DNA of 64,000 nt. Origin: Anodontia alba. Its lineage: Eukaryota > Mollusca > Bivalvia > Lucinida > Lucinidae. Position numbers and translations under genes: made by a program. Of this stretch, positions 46,441-57,927 are shown piece by piece. Position 1 is the first letter of the stretch; each line of letters begins with the position of its first letter. The notes beneath the pieces were generated by a model that saw nothing but the letters and a program-made list of their open reading frames with translations, searched no databases and was not told the origin of the DNA. The stretch covers positions 77,578,335 to 77,642,334 of the forward strand of contig OZ024827.1 of assembly GCA_964016985.1 (NCBI GenBank), written 5' to 3'.

Positions 46441-46721
46441 CATCACGAAAACATGCCTATATAATTTTGACCCCCTTAAACCCCACTTTTATATAGTAAA
46501 ACTGGGGTTTACAGGGGTATACATTATTTTTCTTATTTCTGCTCAAAAACATAGATTGTCGGCACTCGTTAGAACCGCCTCGGCGAGGCGGTTCTAACGA
46601 GTACCCACAATCTATGTTTTGAGCAGAAATATGAAAAATATCAGAATTTTTTATCTGAAAAATTGCCATTTTTGGGTGGTAAAATTTTCAGTGTATTTGA
46701 ATAGGCGTGTTTTCGTAATGT
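46441..46721 (-). mobile_element. Hairpin MITE family 1, 46.4 kb copy
   Basis: Full length with near-perfect hairpin; flanking bases T and T. Confidence 0.95.
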
Positions 46722-46756
46722 AGCTCCCTGTCATATGCGTAATAAGCATCACTGAA

Positions 46757-46835
46757 CTTAAAACCGCACAAGCTCAGTGGTAAGTCTCTTTGTTTACAAA
46801 GACTGATCCTGCGGGTTCGAAATATGACTTCTTTA
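46757..46835 (+). repeat. tRNA-like sequence, probable SINE head
   Basis: AAGCTCAGTGGTAAG resembles an A box, TCTTTGTTTACAAAGA an anticodon stem-loop and GCGGGTTCGAAAT a B box, at tRNA-like spacing. The acceptor stem is not convincing. Likely the pol III head of a SINE; its body and tail are not delimited. Confidence 0.4.
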
Positions 46836-47706
46836 TTCTGTTTTTGGCTCTCTCTTTCTTCACGAAATTTACTTTTGAGAGAAAGAATACATAAAGGGAA
46901 ACAATTTTATAATCATAAATATGAAATGAATATTCGTGCAGCCATATTGTTTTCTATTTTTTTCTTTTATCCTGTAAAGAAAAAAAACTGATTTTAAAGT
47001 CCAGTTTTGTTCACTTATTTAGTACTTTGTTTTGAATGACGCTATGAAAATTCGTGCAAAGACGTGTTGAGACGCAAATGTTCTAAGTGTGATTTTTTTT
47101 CTGTAAGAGAAAAGTCCTATAAGACAGATTTGAAATGAATAACACATAAAAAGAAAAACAATAGTTTAATAAAGAGAGCGACTGGCTCAAATAACGGGAA
47201 CTGGTTCATCCAAAGTGTTCTGCTCTACTTACAATGTACTACGCTATTGCAACATTAACTCTTTCGATGCCAAATTTCAGACGACATTTGTCATCTGTTC
47301 TTTTAGTTTTACAAACTATCGCTTGGAAAGACGTTTATATGTAAAGTTGAAAGACTGAATGTCAAACAGCGTAGCTCCAGATAACACGGATCTTCATGAG
47401 CCGCCTCATCTGGATCTATGCTGTTTGCAAAAGCCTATTATTATCCCCTGTGGCAGTGAAAGCGTTAAACGCGAACCGCTGTAAGTACATGTACACAAAA
47501 CTATCAAAATCCGTTTCATCCAAGTACTGTGGAAAACTTCGGGACGTCACTATCCTCAGAGCATTATAAAAGGTAATGATTTCATTTCCCTGATTGTTTG
47601 GAAGTGTCGCTCTTGTTTTATGTTACAATCGATGTATTGACAAAGACAAAAGTTCAAAGAAGAATGAATTAGAAATGTATCTGAATAGTGAAAGACGTTG
47701 CAGCCT
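46836..47706. other. No gene seen
   Basis: AT-rich; contains a degenerate family F inverted pair (about 47365-47430) and possibly SINE body sequence at the left. Confidence 0.45.
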
Positions 47707-47985
47707 CATCACGAAAACATGCCCATATAATTTTGACCCCCTTAAACCCCACTTTTATATAGTAAAACTGGGGTTTACAGGGGTATACATTATTTTTCTT
47801 ATTTCTGCTCAAAAACATAGATTGTGGGTACTCGTTAGAACCGCCTCGCCGAGGCGGTTCTAACGAGTACTCACAATCTATGTTTTGAGCAGAAATATGA
47901 AAAATATTAGACTTTTTTATCTGAAATTTTTCAGTTTTTGGAAGTGAAATTTTCTATATATTTGAATAGGCGTGTTTTCGTAATG
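47707..47985 (-). mobile_element. Hairpin MITE family 1, 47.7 kb copy
   Basis: Full length; flanking bases T and T. It generates a fortuitous 89-codon frame extending in from the left flank. Confidence 0.95.
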
Positions 47986-48122
47986 TGGACATTCGGTGTC
48001 CGCCTACATAAAATAGGTTCTGTAAAGTGTAAGCACGTAGGGAAGCCGGCCTGATAAAGTGGCTGCGTATGATTATCCGAATTTGCACATTTCATATACT
48101 ATAACCTTAAATTTTGGGAAAT

Positions 48123-48225
48123 ATAACGAAAACACGCCTATTCAAATACATATAGAAAATTTCACCTCCAAAATCTGAAAAATTTCAGATAAAAAACTCT
48201 GATATTTTTCATATTTCAGTTCCCG
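48123..48225 (+). mobile_element. Hairpin MITE family 1, left fragment
   Basis: Starts ATAACGAAAACACGCCTATT and breaks off after TTTTCATATTTC, before the hairpin. Confidence 0.85.
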
Positions 48226-48573
48226 ATAAGGGTCCTGAAAATGAAGAAACAAATTTTTAACTCTCTTGAGTGGCAATCAGGTCTCATGGCGCAAGCAGCG
48301 TGTGGTCGGGTCATTGCGTTCATTGAATGACGTCTAGCTAAAAGCATGTAGGCGGGGCGTAAAGGCTATTACATTCACTGAATGATTAACGCACTCGGAA
48401 ATGTTTAAGGGCATCTAAATTGCTCGCACTTAAAGTGTAGAAATTTAGGATTAATACAGCTAGGTAAAAGCTCGGACCTAGTAATATAAGGTCCAAGGTA
48501 AAAGACAGTTTTCACTTGAGACGACACGTGTTATAGATCATGCCAACTAGTCTATGGGAACCGCAACGTGAGA

Positions 48574-48930
48574 AAACGTACCTTCTGATATGTGCGCCCA
48601 GTGAAGTCTCATATCCGCGCAGACTGATCAGAGTCTTCGTCATCCCCACGAAGAACCTTTGTAGCATATTTGAAAATGTAGTTCTGCTCATGTATACCTT
48701 AGAGGGCATAAGCAGTGTTGCAAACTTCATCACTGCTTATGAAGAGTCTCAATAAAACCGAGACCCCTTTTTCTAATCCGTAGTGTGCTCTTTGTTTCCA
48801 AAGGCAATCTTTTTTACTTTACTTTCATCCGGGGCTAACCAAAATGCGTTTAATGAAAAATCTGATTAGACTGGGCGAATGCGCAGGCTGGTCTGAATCT
48901 TTGCTGGGCGCATATATCCGAAGGTACGTT
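48574..48930. mobile_element. Family H element with internal insert
   Basis: AACGTACCTTCTGATATGTG to ATCCGAAGGTACGTT; the middle (about 48665-48830) is unrelated sequence, so it is either interrupted or a longer variant. Confidence 0.65.
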
Positions 48931-49044
48931 TTCTGAAGTTGTGGCTAAGTTTAAAACTTAGCATTTAGACCGTTATTACTGTCTGACATTGCAATTTTGT
49001 AATAGCAGCTGTGCTTTATGCAGTTTATTGTCGTAATTAGCCCA

Positions 49045-49460
49045 CATATTTAGACATTTTAAGCGGACATATTCGAACATTTTAAGAGGACATATTCGGA
49101 TATTTTAAGGGAACATAGGGATATTTTAAGGGGACATATTCGGACATTTAAGGAGGCATACTAGGACGTTCTATGGGGACATATTCGGACATTTTTAGAG
49201 GACATATTTGGACATTTAAAGAAGATATATTCAGACATTTAAAGAGAACATATTTGGACATTTTACAGGATATATTCGGACATTGTAAGGGGCCATATTA
49301 AGGGGATGTTTCGGACATTTTAAGACGACGTATTCTGACATTTTGAGAGGGCGTATTCGGATACTCTAAGAGGACGTAGTCAGACATTCTCTAAGAGGAC
49401 ATATTTGTTACCTTAAGAGGTCATGTCACGGGAAATTTTCGGACATTTTAAGGGGACCGG
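49045..49460 (+). repeat. Minisatellite, unit about 24-26 bp
   Basis: Diverged tandem copies of GGACATATTCGGACATTTTAAG over about 400 bp, roughly 16 units by length. Confidence 0.85.
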
Positions 49461-49755
49461 ATATATACTAATCAAAAGTTCGAACCGGCTACCATTTGGC
49501 CTAAATCTCCATAAGCGGGTTTGACGTATTCTATTAAGAAATGTAGCCAATAAACTTTTCAGACTTTTTACTGAATAAATCATCAGGATAGCAATACTCA
49601 AAAGAGCAGGCCGGAAATGGAATGGCCGAATAGTTCTTGCGTTACGGACTGACTCAGTTTCCACGGAAGTGAATGGAAAATTACAAAACTCAAAATTTTG
49701 AAAATTCGGTGTCATTTTCTTGTTTTGCACTTCAACAGAGCTGCGATTTCTAATG

Positions 49756-50214
49756 TTTATATACCCCGCCACACGATAGTGGCGGGGTATTATAGTTTTA
49801 CGTTGGTCGTCCGTGTGTGCGTCCGTCTGTCGTCCGTCCGTCCGTATTTTTTTTTCCGGACGATAACTTGAGTAAATTTCAGTGGATTTTCGCCATACTT
49901 GGTATGTGCATTGACATTGTGGAGATCTGGTTTAGGATTGCTAATGGGCAAATTTTGTAAATTTTCGACGGAGTTATCTGCCCGAGACATGCCCGTATTT
50001 TGGTTTCCAGATGATGAATTGAATACATATTGATGGATTATCGCCATACTTGATATGTGCATTGATATTGTGGAGATGTGGTTTGGGATTGCTAATGGGC
50101 AAATTTCGTCATTTTTGGTGGAGTTATCTGCCCGAGACATGCCCGTATTTTCGTTTCTGGACAATAACTTGAGTAAACATTGATGGATTTTCACCAAACC
50201 GGCGGGGTATTATG
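49756..50214. repeat. Repeat bounded by CCCCGCC/GGCGGGGTATTAT
   Basis: Opens ATACCCCGCCACACGATAGT and GGCGGGGTATTAT, closes ACCGGCGGGGTATTATGC. Inside, a block of about 130 bp containing GGAGTTATCTGCCCGAGACA and ATTGTGGAGATNTGGTTT is duplicated. TCCGTCCGTCCG low complexity lies at 49820-49845. The minus frame at 49790-50197 is repetitive and is not supported as a gene. Confidence 0.65.
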
Positions 50215-50609
50215 CTTGCAGTGCTTTTATTATTGTTAGTGATGAAGTTTTAACTAGCTGTTTTTATTTGCTTTTTTTTTTAATTGAAATTCATAGAATA
50301 AGAATTGCGCATGAGCATTTCATGCTTTTTTTTTTTTTTTTTTGCTAGAAAACTGCGTTTTAATTTCAAAATTGCCTTAATCTTTGCCAGCTAATCATTT
50401 TGGAACGTCTAGAAAATTATTTTAGACCAAATTTATTTCAATCCGTTCGCATTTTATAGGATTTACCTAGAAAACAAAAGCGGCTGGTTAGATACTTTGC
50501 TGGGTATATTTGATTGATTTCCTACCAGCTGTTAAAAGGGAGACAAACTTTGTGATGCTCTGTTTACTTTCCTGCCCATTAACCCCCTTCTGACAATGCG
50601 TCCACTAAA

Positions 50610-50700
50610 AAGGAATTCATATGCTCCAAAGGGAGCATAAGTTTTCTTATAGAGTAGACCCTTTTCAGAAGGGCGGCAAAAATAATTTTGACTTAATTGT
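50610..50700. repeat. Partial hairpin around GCTCC-AAA-GGAGC
   Basis: AAGGAATTCATATGCTCCAAAGGGAGCATAAG and flanks form an imperfect hairpin. A related, better one is at 55480-55575 (GAATTTGCTCCCTATGGGAG). Confidence 0.5.
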
Positions 50701-50907
50701 CTCCACTGAAAGTGTATCCTTAATGCACCAGTCAGTTGAAACCTCCGCTCCTACGGGACCGGGGATAGGGGGACATAACGGAGCTTAAGCGCCGTGATTT
50801 AACTTCTGATGAATCGGGAGAATGAGCGGGGATTGTGCCGGGTTTTACCGAAATATAGTGCGGTGTATTCTGTTCTGTCAAGAATACAGTTTACGTAGGG
50901 TTTTATC

Positions 50908-50957
50908 TCTCTCTCTCTCTCTCTCTCTTCCTATCTATCTATCTATCTATCTACATG

Positions 50958-51025
<68 letters not shown>
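50908..51025. repeat. CT and ATCT microsatellites
   Basis: About ten CT units followed by roughly two dozen ATCT units with one interruption (ACATGT). The serine/leucine/tyrosine-rich frame over it is spurious. Confidence 0.97.
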
Positions 51026-51026
<1 letters not shown>

Positions 51027-51334
51027 CGCGAACAGGAGCTTTTAGCAGGATTTTACCATACATATGTCCCTTCAGTGCAGGGCGTTTACCAGGACTTTGC
51101 AAAATTGAGAAGTTAAAAGCCCCACTATTCCCCGACCAGGTAGGGGATGGGGTTTCAAATGACCTCTCCTAAAGTATGGTTCAGGTCATTTGATTATATG
51201 GCCATTTGGTGGAGTGTGTAAAAGACTGTTGCGAAAATTGCACACACTATAGACCTTGATCGAGTTGCTTATCTAAAGGAGAGGTTTGATTGAGTTTCCT
51301 TGTGGTCAGACAAGGCTGCATTTAGAATAAATAA

Positions 51335-51616
51335 CATTCCGAAAACATGCCTATATAATTTTGACCCCCTTAAACCCCACTTTTATATAGTAAAACTGGG
51401 GTTTACAGGGGTATACATTATTTTTCTTATTTCTGCTCAAACATAGATTGTGGGTACTCGTTAGAACCGCCTCGCCGAGGCGGTTCTAACGAGTACCTAC
51501 AATCTACGTTTTGAGCAGAAATATGAAAAAATATTAGAATTTGTTTTAATCTGAAAATTTGCCAGTGTTTGGTTGTAAAATTGTCAATATATTTGAATAG
51601 GCGTGTTTTCGTAATG
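51335..51616 (-). mobile_element. Hairpin MITE family 1, 51.3 kb copy
   Basis: CATTCCGAAAACATGCC to GTGTTTTCGTAATG; full hairpin. Confidence 0.95.
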
Positions 51617-51867
51617 GGTACCGGCGAATAAGGTGCACATTAGGCTATTGTACTGTAGTATGTATAGGTTGCATTATGCTACACAACACTTTCGTAAAGT
51701 GCAGGGCTCCGTTCAGTGGTGCAAAGTGATAGCGAACGTTTTGCCCTGGACCCCTGTACTTAATGACGAGCTGAACGTATCCCTGATTGCGCCTGCGCAC
51801 AGAATCACAGAAAGTTTGTTGTCCGCTTACACAAACGTAGCTTAAACCATTTCCACAAAAGGACATT

Positions 51868-51936
51868 GGAAAACAGTGTCGACCCAGATCAGACGCCGCA
51901 GAATGCGGTGCCTGATCATGGTCTACACTGTTTGCA
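51868..51936. mobile_element. Short hairpin element family F, 51.9 kb
   Basis: GGAAAACAGTGTCGACCCAG to ATCATGGTCTACACTGTTTGC; arms centred on GACGCCGCAGAATGCGGTG. Confidence 0.7.
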
Positions 51937-52366
51937 TTAAATACAGGAATTTCTAGAAAACGTAGCAATAATAGCAATTAACCATACACCCCTTCTATTG
52001 GATATTGACCCATCCAAAGAGTTAAAGTGAAAAGTCCACTCAGCGTAAATGGGTTAATGTAGATTATGTCGTCATGTAACTAATTCCTGATCAGACTGGG
52101 GGTGTTGTAAGCTCGTAGAAGATGAGGAGACATATTTTGCCATGGCGTGCCTCATTAAGAACAAACTACTCTGACTACATGTAGTTCACTTTGTCATGTG
52201 TTCCTGCTACACGTATATACACATCTATGTATGAATGGATAAATAAGTTTAAAGATTTATGCGCACCTTTTAAAATTCTGCTTTCTAAAGCCAACAACCA
52301 AACGTAGAATAGCAGTTAGTTCTAATCTATGAGTATGTGATTATTATACTGCTTTGTGGATTGCTA

Positions 52367-53633
52367 CGAGGGTGAGACAATAAGTAACCAGCCTAACTTA
52401 TTTCCGGTTGAGATCAATCTCTTCTTTTTCGATGTAATTGCCCTACAGTGGGATGCACTTAGACCAACGGTGTTCAAGTGCCATCAGCCCAGAACTGAAA
52501 AAGTCAGGGTCCTTTCCATTGACCCACTCCTCAACTGCCGTCACGACTTCTTCATCAGACCGGAAATGAAGTCCACGGATATCCTTTTTCAAGTTTGGGA
52601 AAAGGAAGAAGTCGCTAGGAACTAGGTCAGGCGAATAGGCAGCATGTGGTATTAATTCATACCCGTTTCGCTCTACAGCATCCAGTGCAACTTTGCAAGT
52701 GTGGATTCTCGCGTTGTCCTGTTGCAGCAAAACACCTTTAGAGAGTTTACCTCGGCGTTTTTCAAGATGGCGGTTCTCAGCTGGTCTAACAAGTTTGGAT
52801 AGTACACTCCAGTTATTGTACTTCTCTTGAGTAAAAAGTCCAACATAATATCGCCTTTTGCGTCCCAAAATACTGTGGCCATCACCTTGCCAGCAGATGA
52901 ACTTCTTTGGCCTCGGGGACCCAGGCCCTACCCACTGACGACTGAGCTTTATTCTCTGGCTCATAATAATGAACCTAAGTCTCATCTACAATCACCAGAC
53001 ACAAAAGAAAATCATCTTTTGAGCTAAAACGCTTCAATAAGGCGCTGCATACTGATGCTCTTGTTGCCATTTGCTCATCGCTAAGGGATTTGGGCACCCA
53101 ACGGGCTGTTAGCTTGCGCATACCTAAACGATCATGTAAGATTGTTGAAACGCTACCATGTGAAATGCCTAATGCTTGCGCTATTTCTTCCACCTGAATT
53201 CGCCTATCAGAGTATACCAGATCCCGAACTTTCTTACACATTTCTTCGTCGGTGGCATCCAGTGGGCGTCCAGACCTGGTTTCATCTTCTAAAGACGTTC
53301 TACCGCGTTTGAATTCCCCTACCCAGAATTTAACCTGAGCATAAGATGGTGCAGAAGACCCATAAACATCGGCTAACTCGCCGTGTATTTCCTTGCCTGT
53401 TTTACCTTTTAAATACAAGTACCGAATTATAACACGGTACTCAACTTTAGATGAAAAGCATGCCTTTGCATCACTAGCCATGTTTGACATTCAATATCTT
53501 ATTAAAGAATGACTCGATACGCGTGCAATTTTGTACCCATGTATAAAACATATATTGAAACAAAGCATGAAAATCGTGACCGTCTCGGTCCATCGAAAAT
53601 GTGATAGTCTGGTTACTTATTGACTCACCCTCG
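52367..53633 (-). mobile_element. mariner transposon (1.27 kb)
   Basis: The ends are 25 bp inverted repeats, CGAGGGTGAGACAATAAGTA... and its inverse ...TACTTATTGACTCACCCTCG, with one mismatch, flanked on each side by TA (52365-52366 and 53634-53635). The size and the DD34D transposase inside identify a mariner element. The ends look intact, so a copy like this could still be moved by an enzyme supplied elsewhere. Confidence 0.95.
52443..53490 (-). pseudogene. mariner (DD34D) transposase, frameshifted
   Basis: The first part (52975-53490) runs from MSNMASDAKACF through paired helix-turn-helix DNA-binding regions (QVKFWVGEFKRGRTSLED and ISHGSVSTILHDRLGM) to VDET, the first catalytic Asp. The middle continues in a different frame (MATVFWDAKGDIMLDFLL, 52673-52885). 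The last part returns in the frame of 52443-52985 with GVLLQQDNARIHT (second Asp) and YSPDLVPSDFFLF (third Asp). There are 34 residues between the last two Asps, as in mariner. At least two frameshifts separate these parts, so no functional enzyme is made, though all three acidic residues survive. Confidence 0.92.
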
Positions 53634-53810
53634 TATATAAGTTTGTGGTACATAATCGGACTTAAAATTCATTCTATTTTATTCTATGATATCTTATACT
53701 AATCTACTTTATTTTATTATGTTTGAGTCCAGTTAGTATATTTTAAATAACCTAAAAATGCTTAGCGTCCCAAATCAGTGGTCCTTTGAGAACATTTTAG
53801 ACCAAGATAA

Positions 53811-54064
53811 TATTACGAAAACACACCTAATAAATATATTTAAAATTTCACACCAAAAAATGAAAGTTTTCAGATAAAAATTCTGATATTTCTGCTCAAA
53901 GTATAGATTAAGGGTACTCGTTTAAAACGGCCGAACCAAATACCCACAATCTATGTTTTTGAGCAGAAATTAGAAAAATCATGTATATCCAAGTAAACCC
54001 CAGTTTTGCTATCTAAAAGTGGGGTTTAATGGGGTCAAAATTATATAGTTATGTTTTCATGATG
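53811..54064 (+). mobile_element. Hairpin MITE family 1, diverged
   Basis: ATTACGAAAACACACCTAAT to ATGTTTTCATGATG; the hairpin tip is degraded (GTTTAAAACGGCCGAAC). Confidence 0.9.
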
Positions 54065-54179
54065 AGACGCCATAGAACATGGCCTCTGATCAGGATCGCC
54101 CTTCCATGACATTAATAAAGTAATTTACAATAAGAGAAACAGTTAGGGTGGTTAAAATGTACTACATATCCTTCGGTTT

Positions 54180-54462
54180 ATCACGAAAACACGCCTATAT
54201 AATATTGACCCCCTTTCACCCCACTTTTATACAGTAAAACTGGGGTTTACAGTGGTATACATTATTTTTTTTTCTTATTTCTGCTCAAAAACATAGATTG
54301 TCGGTACTCGTTAGAACCGCCCAGTCAAGGCGGTTCTAACGAGTACCCACAATCTATGTTTTGAGCAGAAATGTGAAAATATCAGAGTTTCTTATCTGAA
54401 ACTTCAGTTTTTGCAGGTGATACCTATATACATTTTATTTGAATAGGCAAGTTTTCGCAATG
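54180..54462 (-). mobile_element. Hairpin MITE family 1, 54.2 kb copy
   Basis: ATCACGAAAACACGCC to AAGTTTTCGCAATG; hairpin present with CCCAGTCAAGGCGG at its tip. Confidence 0.93.
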
Positions 54463-54716
54463 TAAACAGATACTGTAATGGACACGCTCGACTTGCGATG
54501 GAGGAGACAATTCTAGCTGTCTGAAAATAACATTTAGCCTTGCAGACCAATACGTATACCAGAGGACTTCGTAAGGAGGGATATTTAGTGATGACTCTTG
54601 AATAATTTTCTTCAGTTCTCCATAAAATCATGTTGTGACGCCTCTTCGTAGCTCTGTTAATGCGCACCACAATATTTATTTGTATGGAGGAATAAGAAAA
54701 TGATCCCGGAATTATT

Positions 54717-54994
54717 CATTACGAAAACACGCCTATTCAAATATACTGTAAATTTAACCACCAAAACATGAAATTTTTCAGATGAAAAATTCTGATATTT
54801 TTCATATTTCTGCTCAAAACATAGATTGTGGGTACTCGTTAGAACCGCCTCGACGAGGCGGTTCTAACGAGTACCCACAATCTATGTTTTTAGAAGAAAT
54901 AAGAAAAATAATGTATACCCCTGTAAACCCAAGTTTAACTATATAAAAGTGGGGTTTAAGGGGGTCAAAATTATATAGGCATGTTTTTGTGATG
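54717..54994 (+). mobile_element. Hairpin MITE family 1, 54.7 kb copy
   Basis: Full length; hairpin tip GCCTCGACGAGGC is perfect. Confidence 0.95.
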
Positions 54995-55479
54995 GTCGAA
55001 TTCTTCTCCTTAACAACTCCTATGGTATACCACTGCACAGACTACAGATCCGGATGAGATAGGTCGTAAGGTCGTAAGGAGCTGTCTTATCAGGATCTAC
55101 ACAATTTGCAATTACAGATTGACCTTATGACTGACATTGTCAATAAAGGACGTTTCCAAAGACGGAAAAATCCACTTCAGAAACTCGGTGTGAAAGGGTT
55201 AATAGGTTAAATATTTTATTACACCCAACTCTTTACTGCTAGCGTAAGTGAGGAAAGGAATCGACAAAGCGAATTAAAACGTCTCTAGGGTATGTGAATC
55301 AGAATTTGTTTCTTAGAAAATTCTTGAGACTTCATTCGACTGGGAGTGTCCTGAGAATTAGAAAGCAGTATAATTAGTACATGTAACAATTCTTAATGCT
55401 TAAGGGGGAATGAATACATATGCACTTCATGGGGAAGCAACTTTGTCATACATGTAATAGTGTTGCTTTGCTTCTAAAA

Positions 55480-55575
55480 AGAGTTCTTCACCAAAGGGAA
55501 CGAATTTGCTCCCTATGGGAGCAAATATAGGGAGCAAATTCTTTCCCTTTAGAGAAGATCCCTTTTTAGAACTTC
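55480..55575. repeat. Hairpin element
   Basis: AGAGTTCTTCACCAAAGGGA and TCCCTTTAGAGAAGATCCCT form arms around GCTCCCTATGGGAGC; relative of 50610-50700. Confidence 0.6.
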
Positions 55576-55749
55576 TAGTACAATAAAGCAAACAGGAAGT
55601 ATTAAAAGTTGTCTCCCTTGGCAGAAAGAGCGAAAAATCTACAAAATTCATCCAGTCACCTTGAACAGAACAATGAATGCCGCGGTTTGCCCTTCAGCAT
55701 ACATATTCGGGTACAGAATTGTAAGTTTTTGTAAGCGAATGTCTAATTT

Positions 55750-55895
55750 TTGGGTTGCGTTCAGAACTGCCAAATGATAGCGAATGGTTTCGTGCCCTGG
55801 AATCCTGTACCTAACGACGAGCGCTAGCAGGACCAGGGGTCCAGGGCAAAACATTCGCGAGTAACTTGCACTTTTGAACGCAGCTCTGTTTGCAC
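55750..55895. mobile_element. Foldback element with CCCTGGA core
   Basis: GGTTGCGTTCAGAACTGCC, AGCGAATGGTTT and GCCCTGGAATCCTGTAC are mirrored by CAGGGGTCCAGGGC, ACATTCGCGAGTAACTTGCA and TTTTGAACGCAGC. A half copy (GCGAACGTTTTGCCCTGGAC) lies at 51710-51790. Confidence 0.65.
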
Positions 55896-55920
55896 GCGAG
55901 GGAATTTTGAAGATTTTTCG

Positions 55921-55949
55921 CAAAAAAAATAAAAATAAATAAAATAAAA

Positions 55950-55992
<43 letters not shown>

Positions 55993-56065
55993 AATAAACA
56001 AATAAAAAAATAAATAAAAAAAAAAAAATAAAAAATAAAACAAATAAAATAAAATAAAAAAAATG
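55921..56065. repeat. A-rich AAAT/AAAAT low complexity
   Basis: About 145 bases of AAAT, AAAAT and AATAAAT repeats; three overlapping Phe/Leu/Tyr-rich minus frames arise from it. Confidence 0.97.
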
Positions 56066-56436
56066 ATTGGAGAATGGCAAAGGATTTATTATTATTATTT
56101 ATGATATACATCAAACCAAATTTATTCAAATGAGCAAGGTGTTCGTTCCATTAAACAGCCTATCGTACTCGTATAAGCCATCCTTACGACAGGCTCCGTC
56201 TCCAGGGACTAAATATTTATTCTAATAATCATATTTGATAATCAACTAAAATAAAACCAAAATAATCTAGCGACCAGCCTTTATAGTCATAATATTATTT
56301 TAAATATATTGTAATATATTATCAAACGTGAGTATTAGAAATAAATATTTAGTCACTGAAGACTGGGGCCAGTCTACCCAACCCTGTGAAAATACTGTTA
56401 TGCAGGATATACATTATTAGGATTTATTTTTATTTC

Positions 56437-56714
56437 CATAACGAAAACACGCCTATTCAAATATATAGAAAATTTCATCTCCAAAAACTGAAAAATTTCA
56501 GATAAAAAACTCCGATATTTTTCATATTTTTGCTCAAAACATAGATTGTGGGTACTCGTTAGAACCGCCTCGGCGAGGCGGTTCTAACGAGTACCCACAA
56601 TCTATGTTTTGAGCAGAAATAAGAAAAATAATGTATACCCCTGTAAACCCCAGTTTTACGATATAAAAGTGGGGTTTAAGGGGGTCAAAATTATATAGGT
56701 ATGTTTTCGTGATG
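56437..56714 (+). mobile_element. Hairpin MITE family 1, 56.4 kb copy
   Basis: CATAACGAAAACACGCCTAT to TATGTTTTCGTGATG; flanking bases C and C. Confidence 0.95.
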
Positions 56715-56799
56715 CTAGAGTGTTGCAGAATCGACAATTCTCACAAATCTCCGAAACAAACACGTCTTTTTGCATAATTTCTGATTAACTGTCAAATTA

Positions 56800-57640
56800 T
56801 CATGATAATGAATTTTATCGTTTTATCGAGTGACGGTATAAAGAGATTTGACTGTATATGTTATTGTCATCACCAGACAGTAATTAGCTATATGTAACAT
56901 GCAAATATGAGAACGAAATATCCTGAGATTGATTATACGCGACTGACAATACCGAGCCTTATTCAGGCTATGCTAAGTGATAGCTTTTAAATGAATTTGC
57001 TGTTGTAACGAATCCTTAATAAACAGAATGACATGTAAGAAAGACCTTCTTTTATGCTTATTTCCTCATAAAACGTATGTTTTTATATATATATATATAT
57101 ATATATATTTGTTAGAATCGGCTAACTGAGGTGATTGTATCAAATATCCAAAGCATATACATGTATTTCTTGAAGTGATAATACAATATTCTTACATAAT
57201 TTCTGATTAACTTTCATTTTTTGAGCGAAAAATTTGTTGCAGTTAAATTGTCATTATAACGAATTTTGTCGTTGTATCGAGTGTCGGTATAAAGAACAAT
57301 CATCAGACAACGAAAGCATTTGTTCTCACAGATGTTGCCATTAAAATGACTTTGCTGTTGTAAAGAATCCTTAATGAGAAGCTTGATATGCAAAAAGCTT
57401 TTGTTTTATGCTTATTTCCTCTTAGAACATTTGTTTTCGATATTTATTAGAATCGTCTCAGTGAGGTGATCTAACAAATATCCATAGCATAAAGTTCTTG
57501 AAATCCTAATACAATATTCTTGCATAATTTGTGATTAACTGTCACCTTTAGAGCGAAGAATTCGTGTCAGTCAAATTTTCATTTTAACGAATTTCCTCGC
57601 TGTTTCCAGTGTCGGTATAAAGATGGTTGACTGTATTTGC
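56800..57640. repeat. Tandem units of the TACAGT MITE subfamily (23.9 kb type)
   Basis: Two successive units contain TTTGCTGTTGTAA, GCTTATTTCCTC, GTTAGAATCG(G/T)CT and TATCGAGTGTCGGTATAAAG. The segment CAGACAGTARTTAGCTAT...AACATGNAAATATGAGA follows each end (56870 and 57930). A TA microsatellite is at 57078-57108. Confidence 0.65.
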
Positions 57641-57652
57641 TATTACGATCAT

Positions 57653-57927
57653 ATCACGAAAACACGCCTATATAATTTTGACCCTTAAACCCCACTTTTA
57701 TATAGTAAAACTGGGGTTTACAGGGGTATACATTTGTCTTATTTTTGCTTGAAAACATAGATTGTGGGTACTCGTTAGAACCGCCCCGCCGAGGCGGTTC
57801 TAACGAGTACCCACAATCTATGTTTTGAGCAGAAATATGAAATATATCAGAGTTTATTTATCTGAAAATTTTCAGTTTTTGTAGGTCGAAATTCTCCATA
57901 TATTTGAATAGGGGTGTTTTCGTAATG
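57653..57927 (-). mobile_element. Hairpin MITE family 1, 57.7 kb copy
   Basis: ATCACGAAAACACGCC to GTGTTTTCGTAATG. The tandem neighbour at 56869 preserves an uninterrupted version of the target (TTGTCATCACCAGACAG). Confidence 0.95.

Noticed and set aside
47594..47863. Frames sharing an FDPLKPHFYIVKLGFTG-like peptide (here and at 37114, 37362, 54814, 56534)
   Set aside because: The shared peptide is the translation of the family 1 MITE's AT-rich arm and hairpin; it recurs only where the MITE does and has no start or flank conservation.
49790..50197. 135-codon minus frame with repeated RADNS segments
   Set aside because: It spans an internally duplicated repeat bounded by CCCCGCC/GGCGGGG; the peptide repetition follows the DNA duplication and no family is recognised.
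50822..51172. 116-codon frame with a serine/leucine/tyrosine repeat
   Set aside because: Its middle is the CT and ATCT microsatellite; the ends resemble no family.
55648..56129. Three Phe/Tyr/Leu-rich minus frames that look like membrane proteins
   Set aside because: They arise from the AAAT/AAAAT low-complexity run; hydrophobicity is a by-product of poly-T codons.
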